From the NCBI GenBank assembly GCA_020698575.1, contig CM036240.1:21330711-21394710 (forward strand): a DNA stretch of 64,000 nucleotides, given 5' to 3'. The stretch comes from Bostrychus sinensis. Lineage: Eukaryota > Chordata > Actinopteri > Gobiiformes > Eleotridae. Of this stretch, positions 55,150 through 64,000 are shown piece by piece. The notes beneath the pieces were generated by a model that was not told the origin of the DNA, ran no database searches, and worked only from the letters and a program-made list of their open reading frames with translations. Position 1 is the stretch's first letter; each line of letters begins with the position of its first letter. The translations under genes and the position numbers were made by a program.

Positions 55150-56302
55150 TTAGATGTCTTTTCCGCACTCAGGACACAGGATGTCATCACGTTCAGTGAG
55201 GAAGCCACGCCCAACCAGGGACACAGAGCACTTCTTGCAGTTGAAGCAATCATTGTGCCATTGGCGCTCCTCAAAAGAAATGTACTTGCTGCCACCCAGA
55301 CCTAAGAGGAAGGTTAAGTTATGTCAAGACTATAATGTGAGCAAAATGTGTAGTATTGAAACATTTTACAGGATATAAGCTTTTACCGCTGATGGGTGTG
55401 GTGCAGGAGGCACACTTCTTGGCATAAAGGTTGCAGAAGCAGTTGAGACAATAGGCAAAATCATCTCTAGAGGTGAACCTCTGGCCAGACAGCTGCTGTT
55501 TGCAGCTAGTGCACAGAAAGCAGTCTTTGTGCCATGGCTGGTCACGGTAGGTCACCCCTCCAGTGGTGATGGGCTACAACAATACAGAAACAGTTATTTA
55601 AATGTTTGATGCTCATACTAGTTTGCTGATATACTGCAGGTCAATCTACCTTCTTGCAATGGACGCACTGCATGGCGAACTGCTTCTCATAGCAGGGCAC
55701 ACAGTAATTATGGTTGTCTTTAGGGATGAAACTCTTAGTGCCAATAGGCTGCTGGCATCGCTGGCAGGTGAAACAGGTTTCATGCCAGCTGTTCCCTTTG
55801 TGCTCCATCTTTCTGGAGCCTGGGCCAAAATGTTTGGATAATGTAATATGGAGTTAACTGAAGGATTTAACAAAATAATATTTATTTTCCTACCTGGCAT
55901 GATAGTTTTCTTGCACTCATGGCACTTAGAAGAATACTCATTGGAGTAGCATTCAGTGCAGAGCAGCTGCTCATCTTTGGTGGAGAAAGGTTTGTCCACC
56001 AGTGAGCGCTTGCACTGGAAGCACTTAAAACAGTCCTCATGCCAGTGGCGGTCCTTGTAGGACAGATCCTATAATGAACCATACAGACTGTTAAGCCTTT
56101 TTATTTTTTACAATTATGAAACCAAGCACCAGTTATAGCTTCTTACCCTGGAGTTGCAGCCAATGGGCTTCTTGCACTCCTCACAGGTGTTGGAGTACAG
56201 GCTCTCATAACATTTCACACAGTAGGGGTTCTCCTCTCTCAAAACATATTTCTTCCCAAACAGAGACTCTTTGCAGTAGTGGCAGTCATAGCGTTCTGTC
56301 AT
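55150..56302 (-). CDS. fhl2: FHL2, four-and-a-half LIM domain protein 2
   Basis: Five coding exons on the minus strand, all with GT and AG ends and matching phases: 56302-56147, 56068-55894, 55819-55650, 55573-55387 and 55301-55150. They give 279 residues, exactly the length of mammalian FHL2. The product starts MTERYDCHYCKESLFGKKYV (half LIM) and continues with four LIM domains, each a pair of zinc fingers with Cys/His ligands, ending DDILCPECGKDI. LIM domains follow the exon borders. FHL2 is a scaffold in heart and skeletal muscle that binds integrins, titin and transcription factors. The lineage-specific duplicate (a or b) cannot be told. Introns are very short (73-85 bases, except one of about 76), typical of a compact teleost gene. 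Confidence 0.97.
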
Positions 56303-56321
56303 TTTTACTCACAGTGGTCAC
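56303..56321 (-). other. fhl2 5' UTR part of first coding exon
   Basis: An acceptor TGATTTAG ends just before 56321, so 19 bases of 5' UTR precede the fhl2 start codon in that exon. Confidence 0.55.
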
Positions 56322-57105
56322 CTAAATCATACAAGGGCAAGTTAGTTAATTTTAGGGAAGCAATCTATAGCTGTTTATTGTTTCCCTCAGTATGCCGCGA
56401 AGGTTCTACTTTGGCTTTATTGTACAACCTCATTTCACCTTTCTCCCTGTCGGCTTTTCATTTTTTTCTGTGCGTCAGGAGTGAACGTTGACAGATGAGG
56501 AGGTATAAATAACTCCTATTAGGCCTGCTTAGAGACAGTCATTGCCCCTCTGCATACCGATGCCTTTTATGCCACTGCACACTGACCCATCCGTCACCTC
56601 ACCTCCAGCTGTCAGCACCAGATCCCTGTATCGCCTGTGTATGTCGGCTGAAATGGAATTTGTAATAATGGCCACTCATGAGCTGCAGCTGTTGATGATA
56701 GGCCTGTATAGCCATCTGGTTATCCCACCTGTGCCTAAATACTGTACTGCTGGCCATTCTTTTAATCCGATTGGAGGCCTACTTGAATCTACCACTCATG
56801 GTCTAAGAATCATTACCTCCAGTCCAAATAATTATGTCTTTCCTTCCAGATCATCTTATTTGTCAAATCTGGATTGTGGCCTCAATTCCCTATCTTTCCA
56901 ATCCTATTCCTTTTTCTTTGTGGACAGCGTTATGATCTGCCAACTATGTCTACTGAAGAGATGCATTATGGAGTTGTGGTGCTGCTGACATTTAGGAGGT
57001 CTGTATCTTGTCTCAGTAGAGGTTTATCTTCCTGCCCCCTATGGACCAAGTGTTTCCAACCCCTCCCACATTCTTCCATTGTCTAACACTCCTACCATGA
57101 CTCAC

Positions 57106-57133
57106 CTGGCTTAGGGCAGGGTTTATCCAGGTC
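57106..57133 (-). other. possible 28-base non-coding fhl2 exon
   Basis: On the minus strand an acceptor (TTTTTTATTTTTAG) is followed by 28 bases beginning GACCTGGATAAACC and a strong donor CCAG|GTGAGT. It lies between the putative first exon and the first coding exon of fhl2, whose mammalian homologue has non-coding upstream exons. Confidence 0.5.
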
Positions 57134-58058
57134 CTAAAAATAAAAAACATAATCTAAAGTCACACAGAAAACTCTCCAGCTATTCAGCCATGTAGCTGTT
57201 TTGTATAGCCTCTGGGAAGTCTTTTAGTGCTGCCCATCTGGAAGAACGACAGTGCACATGAAGCCACAGTCAGTCCAAGCCACTTAATGACAGCTGATCG
57301 GCTGGTGTACAAAATCACTAACCAGCTTATCTTGTGCAAAATTATATTAAAATAGATAACATTATAGTAGATAATTACATTGTATTTACTTTATATTTTA
57401 AGTATTTTTTTTAAGTTCCATTAACCAACCTCTTATTGTTGTATTTCTATGAGGTCGTGTGATTTGTGTTTAAAGAATGTCCAATCCATTTGGTAAGAAC
57501 TAAATTGAATTTACATAATGAGAAAATTCTTTTGTACCCATAATCATTGTTCAGACTGTCCAGTATATTAAATGGATTGTAAAGGTTGTTTTTAATAAAA
57601 ATAAATAAATAAATTAAGGCAAACTGGCAACTGCAAGGGAACTTAGTATAATGGAAAGTAACTATTGGAGTAGCCAGACAATTTCTATTGTTTACCAAAT
57701 TTTAGCAAAATACATACATATACATAGAACATAAGCAAGTAAGAAGACAAACAGATCATAAAGTGAGAGTGATGAGGACAAAGAAAAGGAGTGACATGAA
57801 CTCTGCACAGTGCACATTGGGGCTGTGATTTTTTTTGCCAAGAAGTTGGAGTTTATTGCTCAAGCAAAGTGTAAAGATGAAAATGGGGTTTTAAAAAGTG
57901 GAAAAATGTAGTGGAAAAGGGATGCAGGTTGAGCCACACAGGAGGATGCCAAAGCACACAGGGTCTTCACGGTATGACCTGTAGGATGAATGACAGAGGG
58001 CAGTGAAGGATGAGAGGATGAAGTAAGGAGATGAAGGGATGGTTGAGAAGAGTCTTAC

Positions 58059-58140
58059 CTTTGGTCTAAGGAGAGCGTGCCTGTGTGGAGTCTAAGCAGA
58101 CTGAGCAGCGAGCCTCCTGTCAGCTCTACTTACTCCTGAT
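58059..58140 (-). promoter_or_regulatory. possible fhl2 first exon and promoter
   Basis: On the minus strand, sequence upstream of a strong donor ACCAAAG|GTAAGAC (exon end 58059) is GC-richer and could be the non-coding first exon. About 90-100 bases further upstream, TCTATAAATAC (around 58230) resembles a TATA or MEF2 site, which would suit a muscle gene. The exon start is not defined by sequence. Confidence 0.45.
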
Positions 58141-58259
58141 TGCTTTACTCCACCCATCAGGGACTAATTGAAAAAAGAGGAGGGGCTTTGAAGGGGAGGT
58201 AATTTGAGGGGAAGGGGTTTTTAGAGATGATCTATAAATACAGCAGTGCTTCACAGAGA

Positions 58260-60520
58260 TAACACTAGGCGCCCCGTTTTACCCACTCATTCACCACCAG
58301 GCACTATGGCCTTTTAAGGTCACTCATTTATACACTTGTGACATTGTGGCTAACCCAACAATACAAACTTTCCTCAAGTCCTGTTATAGAGCAGAACTAA
58401 TTGTTTAGTTTTCCATGTGAGAAAAAAAGAGTAATTTCACATCTCATTTGTTGTTATGATAATTACAATAGTGGATGCAATTTAAGCAAATACCTTTAGT
58501 TATGTAATGCAACATTTGGATTCATATTTTGACAATGGAAAAGATGCCAAGGGTCAAATGTCAAAGGGTTTTGCCCAGGGAGATTTGGCCCTACTCAAGT
58601 GTCTCATCTGTCTGTACCTCACTATATTCCTCCTCACAGGGGACTCCATTTCAGTCCCAGTGCTCCAATGTGTTGGTTATGGTATCTAGGCCCAGTAATG
58701 GCACTTGGTTTCTAAGAAATCTAGCACTATTTTCTGCATCCCCTGGTCTTGTTCACACCGCTGCCTCTTGGTCTCTCCTAGGCAGGCTTTCCTGACCTGA
58801 TGGTCTCTGGACACACTCCAGTGGGAAAATGCGTCAGCAGTGCTCCACTCACACTCAAGAGCACTATTTGTAGCCCACACAAAGAGAGAGGTGCTGTGCT
58901 AAGCTGCTGTGATTGTGTGTAGGTCTACTTGCAGCCACGGAAAAGCTGTGACCAAAAACTACACAGTGTGCCTCAGTATGTGTTAAAATACTACCAGCTG
59001 ATTTTTAAACTTGTTGCCAGTTTATAACTTTTACTAAAGGGGCACTTGTGATAAACAGGAAGTCTAAATACTACAAAATTAAAATCCTATGACAGGAGAA
59101 CAGTAAGTCTTACTACCCCCAAGGAAATGACTGGCAGTACTGTAAATTACATTACCAACCCCACTGTAAAAGGCATTTGGCACTGAAGTATAATTCTTTA
59201 TTGCAAAAATCATTTTCGTCAGGCACAAAGACTATCCTTGTTGTAATTGTATGTTATGCCTTTACAACAAGTGTTAAACTACAGATTTTGGAGTTCATGT
59301 TGGAACACTTAATTATCTTGACTGTCATCTTGTTACCTTTGAGGGAGGACGTCGCCTAATTATTTAATCCTGGGAAATATCACTTATTTTCATTTAATTT
59401 CAGACATGTGATGTGATTAATGTCTCAAGGGGCAAATGATCAACTGAAACCTTGCCAGACTCTAAACTAACATGGCCCTGTAGCATTTACCAGTTGCCTC
59501 TCTTCAGCTGGTCTACGGCCATCCCTCCCCCGCACCTATGGAGCCAGGCCTCACTCCACTGTTGAGGCCAAGGGATAAAGCTGCAGCTGTTTGGGCACAA
59601 CCAGGCTAGCATGAGGCTAAAGCCTAGTACTTACCTTTGATGCAAATGTAGCAATTGTGGAAAGGTCGAGCCATAAAGCCACGAGTCAGCTAGGACCTCA
59701 TCATTAGTGCAGCATTAATCATTTATTTGACACAGCAAATACAACTGGAAGCTGTGCCATTCTGAATCCAACATAATCCCCCAGAAGAAGTCCAGTGCAC
59801 TGCAGTCAGACTGGTGGAAATGGATCCCGCCAAATGGCTTTGAGGAGCATGCAGTGTTTTAATAAAGGTCTCCAAAGGCCAATTAGGACTGATGAAGAAG
59901 GACAGAATCATTTGGGCCCACAGTGGAGCATGGTAATGAGAGCAGAGCACGTAGGAAGCCCAATGCTGTAACATCTATACAGTGTTGACAGTCATATAAT
60001 CATCATAAATTTAACCTTCTGACAAAATTACAAAGTTACAAAAGTCAAACTGGACAATTAAACACTCACCCTAGAAAAATGTATGCAGTATAGGCCTGTG
60101 CATTAGCAAGAATATATCGATGCAATATGTGTCATGATATGATATATAAGACTGTAACAAAAACAATATTGCAATTTTGACAATATGATTTTGGAAAACC
60201 TTACCTGTATACATGTGCACCACTACATGCACACAATTGTATGATTTTATTTTTATTTAGTAATCAGAACAATATGTACTGCACCTGTAACAAGTTGAAC
60301 AATGCCATAATTTGATTTGAGCAAACAGAAAGAGCAAGACTACCTTGTTGCTTTAGAAAAATAAATAAATAAATAAATAAATAGTATTTTTTATATTGAT
60401 GAGGCCCAATAAAATACAGCAATATTTTCCAGAATCTCTATTTTCTTACACCCCTAATACATCGTTATACCTGTTTTCAGTATGACCAGTGCAAACATAT
60501 CTCATTGGCTCAGAGTATTG
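58260..60520. other. intergenic, upstream of fhl2
   Basis: No recognised gene. A strong donor-like ATCAAAG|GTAAGTAC on the minus strand ends at 59635 and could mark an alternative fhl2 first exon. 60090-60465 has repeat-like words (GCAATATTG, TTACACCCCTAA and an AAAT run) but no ends I can define. Confidence 0.4.
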
Positions 60521-60524
60521 GCAC

Positions 60525-60590
60525 AGATTAATGAGCAAGCCTGGGTAAATGGAGGGTTGAGTCAAGAAGGGCAACCAGCATAAAAACCTG
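60525..60590 (-). repeat. tRNA-SINE-type dispersed repeat fragment, copy 3
   Basis: Minus-strand order TTTTTATGCTGGTTGCCCTT, CTTGACTCAACCC, CATTTACCCAGGCTTG matches the copy at 4888-4990. Short and diverged. Confidence 0.6.
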
Positions 60591-61385
60591 TAATTTTAGA
60601 ATTTAACATTTGCACTCAGTCAAAGCCCTTTCAGGGACTGCACTGTTACCAAATACTACCTCAGGTAGGCCTATGTTATGTACATCACTTGTGTCAGGGG
60701 GTGTTTAGATCTCCAAGATTTGATCTACAAGTTATGTTATGTTGATGAGCTCAGTCACACACTCATAGCACAGTATAGGGTTAGCTGGCCACTGTTTTAA
60801 TGAATGAGGGGTTGTTCTTTCTTTTTCATGTCAAGAAACCACCACAGTCATATTAATGCTACATATTTATAAGCTTTGAGTCTGTGCATCTGTGCTTAGT
60901 GTCATCACAGTATACATAGTTCTGGTAAACATGGTATGTTCCTATAGGGGCTTTTGTAATGAAATTCATTAGCTTGCACAGCAGCTCTGTCACGAACTAG
61001 CATAAATGAATTAGCTTTGATTACAGTGATGTCTGTAAGTCAAAGGCCATGATACTTCACTTAGCTTTTGCACTAAACGTACACTGTAAGTTAAAAAGTT
61101 ATTGGCTTGGATATTGTAAAGTGAAGTGATCGCATTCATCTTTTTCAGAACCATTACTTTAGTGTAAATGTGTGCAGTGTGTATTTGCAACCTGGCTCTG
61201 ATGTGGGCTATATATGACACAGCAAATCCTTGATCATTGAGCCTGGTGTTGTGTTCCCTGGCAGCTAAATCCTCACAAAGACTGGCAGGATGTTCCAACC
61301 CCTTCAGTCACCGAACACTTTATTTAGACCACCAAGTTAGATTTTCTCTCTTTTGTTCATGCCTGCCTCTTTTACCTTTGCAATT

Positions 61386-61825
61386 AGAACTACTACTCTG
61401 TACTTACTAAATGTACTGTTACTTCAAGTAGAGGTAAAAATACTCAACAAAACTTTAGTAGAGCGTCTCTGCTACTACCACTACTAGTAAAACTTTAACT
61501 ACTACTACTATCACTACTACATCAACTACAGTACTACTGCTGCTGCTACTACAACCCACTTTGCCACCAGGGTCAAAAAGTACTTTTACTAATTTAAGTA
61601 AATTACTTGAGTAAAAGTAAAAAAGCATTAAGTTTAACATTTACTTAAGTATAAAGTACTACTGCTGCTACCACTACTTGTACTACTGCTATCATAACTA
61701 CCACTACTACTGCTAATACTGTCATGACTACTAATACTGCTGCTGCCACTAATACTGTTACTAACCACTTTGACATCATGGTCAAAAAGTACCTTTACTC
61801 ATTTAAGTAAGCGACTTGAATATCT
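61386..61825 (+). repeat. ACT/CTG triplet-rich degenerate tandem duplication
   Basis: Degenerate ACTACTACT/CTGCTGCTG sequence alternates with a 55-base block (GGTCAAAAAGTACTTTTACT type) that occurs twice, at 61563-61612 and 61771-61820, about 208 bases apart. AGTAAAAGTA words resemble the hAT repeat at 7698-8507. This looks like an old tandem duplication of such a repeat. Confidence 0.65.
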
Positions 61826-61829
61826 AATT

Positions 61830-63430
61830 ATTCATTGCCTCTCTCTGCAATAACAATACTTAAATTAATTGAGAACTTGAGATTTCCGATACAGTTTTTG
61901 GGACAAGTGTTGGTCATAATAAAATGGTTGTGTGTCCAACTCGTGTTCCTATTTAGAAGAAGCTCTCATCTGACCTCACTTATCTGTGCAACAACTGGGC
62001 CCCTCTGTCTCTGCTTCATGTATCCGACTAATTCTGTCCACTGCAGGACAAGGACAGCTGACATGGTGAGGCTCTGGCATTCTCCACCAAAGGTCCATGT
62101 CACAAAATCAACTTTCAAAAGGATCCAGCAAAGACTGTGGGGATGTGGCAGATATACAGCCACCATGCTCATGTTTCCCATTAGTAACTCTCTGAGCAAA
62201 TTCTTCATTGTTTTAGTAAAACATTTTAGATTGAATTAAGTGAAAACTATTCATGTAAAATCACTGATTATAGTTAATAACACAGCATCAAGCGATAGTG
62301 ACTAACTTTGAAAAAAAGTGTTCCTCTGGGGAAAAATACATTAACTTCTGCGTCATGTAAGCAGCAATAATGTGTGATGGTTTTGCAGCTGTTACACACA
62401 AGATAAGCAATGGTTGTCTTCTGAAGAAATTTTAAGGAAAATTCAGTTGAAAGAAAGAAAATGCTGGATTTTATGAACAATTCTGTAACAATAATTAATT
62501 CTTGAACAAATGATTAGTTATACAGTATATTAAAGGGCATTTAAGTGGCATTTACCCCTAAACTAGAAGACTGATGGTTTTAGACCAGGTCTGGGCTACT
62601 GTTACTACTGTAGGATCGGTTCCTTCCTCCGTGGATGACTATGCTCTGAAATTTGTTGAAAACCAACTATTTTGATATTTATAGTCTGGTTTAATTATTT
62701 GTATGTTTTCAAGAAACTCCATTCTACAAAATGAATTGGTAATCTTACTCAGATAATTTGATTGCAATGCAAATTTTACTTTACTTCACCAGAAAAAGCA
62801 GCAGAGTTTTATTGTTTTTTGAGTGAAACACTGGTTATTCAATGACAAGCTCAGATTTAAACCATCTCTATTTGTTGAAGACAAAAACGTTGAGGTTTTG
62901 AGAAGTTGAAAGTTTGTGAGTTCCTAGATGTATAAATATATATTTGTAAATGGTACACTCTTGAGAATGTTGACTAGCATGACTATTTATTATTTTGTTG
63001 TGTTATTTAATTCATATGTTTTTGGTTGATTTTGGCATAACTGTCTCACTTATTTAGTCTTACTGATTCTAGAGTTGTTAGTATTGAATGAAAAGTTGGA
63101 TTTCACAGAACTGTCTGTGGGCTTTATGTTCTTTATTAGTAAGATCATTTAGGGTTATATAATGTCCACTTCTTATCACATAGAGGCTGGTTGTGAGGTC
63201 TTGTGCCTTGAATGCCCACCCGACCAGGGGAGTCATGTGAACATATTTTGGCCAATCTCTGTAAAAGGCCTGAAAGGATCTCTTTCAAACTTCCACATCA
63301 GTGTTGATCTCCTGAATAGTATCTAAATATAATAGATTAAGATAGATTAATTTAATTTGTCAAAAGGACTTAATTCGAACCTGCAAAATGCGTAGAAAAC
63401 ACAAGGTGAGAAGGTCAGACAGTCAAGTCA
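61830..63430. other. intergenic spacer
   Basis: No supported gene or repeat. 61960-62200 is somewhat more complex than its surroundings, but a 134-codon open frame there has no family resemblance. Confidence 0.4.
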
Positions 63431-63435
63431 CTGAA

Positions 63436-63670
63436 TGTAATGCAGCACACTGGCATAGTGGTTAGCACTCCTGCCTCTCAGCAAAAACTACTTGAAAATA
63501 TATCATGATGATTTATTTTTCTTTTCTTTGATTTTTCCGTTCTGTCATCACAGCAAAACCATGTACCTCTTAGCATGGAGTGATTTGCATATGGATTTGG
63601 CATAGGTTTTTACACCAGATGCCCTTCCTGACACAAGTACACTGGCTTGTGACCCTCTGTGACTGGATTT
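63436..63670 (+). repeat. tRNA-SINE-type dispersed repeat fragment, copy 4
   Basis: Starts with a tRNA-like A-box region (GGCATAGTGGTTAGCACTCC, TGCCTCTCAGCAAAAACTA), then ATGGAGTGATTTGCATATGG and AGATGCCCTTCCTGACACAA, followed by CACTGGCTTGTGACCC. The A-box supports a tRNA origin for this family. A B-box is not intact. Confidence 0.65.
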
Positions 63671-64000
63671 ATTGCACAACATGTAAAAAACATGATGATA
63701 CATTATTATACTGTGACATGTAATGGTACTATCACCTGCTATTTTCTGCTGCTGTAGAAAAGTCCATCTAAAGTACTGTAGATATTTGCAAGCTGCAAAG
63801 TCCTTGAGTCTGACAGTGACAGCTTTCTACCAGTTGCCAGCCCTCTAAAACAGTCTCTCCTGCATTCGGTTCTTTCATTCTTCTCGAAACTACAAGATAT
63901 CTTTTTCTCATAATTATGAGATATTTTAATAGTTGCATAGTATACATAGTATGGTGAATTTAATTAGGTTCCGTAAGTTGCCCACAAACCTTGATTTATT

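Noticed and set aside
58507..58880. Possible exon or transposon fragment upstream of fhl2
   Set aside because: Open frames on both strands but no recognisable protein, no splice sites and no terminal repeats.

Overview
This is a stretch of teleost fish nuclear genome (AT-rich, intron-containing genes, long non-coding spacers, fish-type Tc1, hAT, Gypsy, LINE and tRNA-derived repeats). No bacterial operons, CRISPR arrays or prophage are present. Six vertebrate genes can be read exon by exon: mfsd9 (minus, first two coding exons only, 395-1399), tmem182 (plus, five exons, 3439-5698), pou3f3 (plus, single exon, 41977-43149), gpr45 (plus, single coding exon, 48632-49792), the ashwin gene c2orf49 (plus, four exons, 51180-52828) and fhl2 (minus, five coding exons, 55150-56302). 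This is the gene order known from human 2q12 (MFSD9-TMEM182-POU3F3-GPR45-C2orf49-FHL2), without MRPS9 and TGFBRAP1, which lie in that human interval.

Layout. 1-1750: a decayed Tc1 element inside intron 2 of mfsd9, then exon 2, exon 1 and a promoter with a perfect CRE. 3.0-6.2 kb: tmem182 with muscle-type promoter motifs. 6.2-41.4 kb: a 35-kb gene desert upstream of pou3f3. It holds islands of unusually complex sequence that look like conserved regulatory elements, plus many mobile elements. The elements include two hAT-type elements with perfect 8-bp target duplications (7698-8507 and 22725-24167), an inverted-repeat element (19367-19770) and a 7.5-kb Gypsy/Ty3 retrotransposon on the minus strand (24511-32058). 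The Gypsy copy is disabled by a nonsense codon, frameshifts, a changed catalytic residue, a truncated 5' LTR and a SINE inserted in its RNase H region. 41.4-43.7 kb: pou3f3 with promoter, UTRs and poly(A) signal. 47.9-50.3 kb: gpr45. 51.2-53.0 kb: ashwin, with an L1-like LINE tail in intron 2. 53.2-54.2 kb: a decayed Tc1-like transposon. 55.1-58.2 kb: fhl2, with non-coding upstream exons. 58.3-64.0 kb: intergenic, with repeat copies only.

The genes are not an operon and do not share a pathway. Their linkage is probably held by long-range regulation around the developmental regulator pou3f3, which is an inference from the gene desert and the candidate elements. I found no clearly undescribed biological system. 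The observations most worth following are the GC-rich cargo inside the hAT element at 22725-24167, the nested and broken Gypsy element, the candidate regulatory elements with homeodomain and octamer sites, and several multi-copy repeats that pair across the window.
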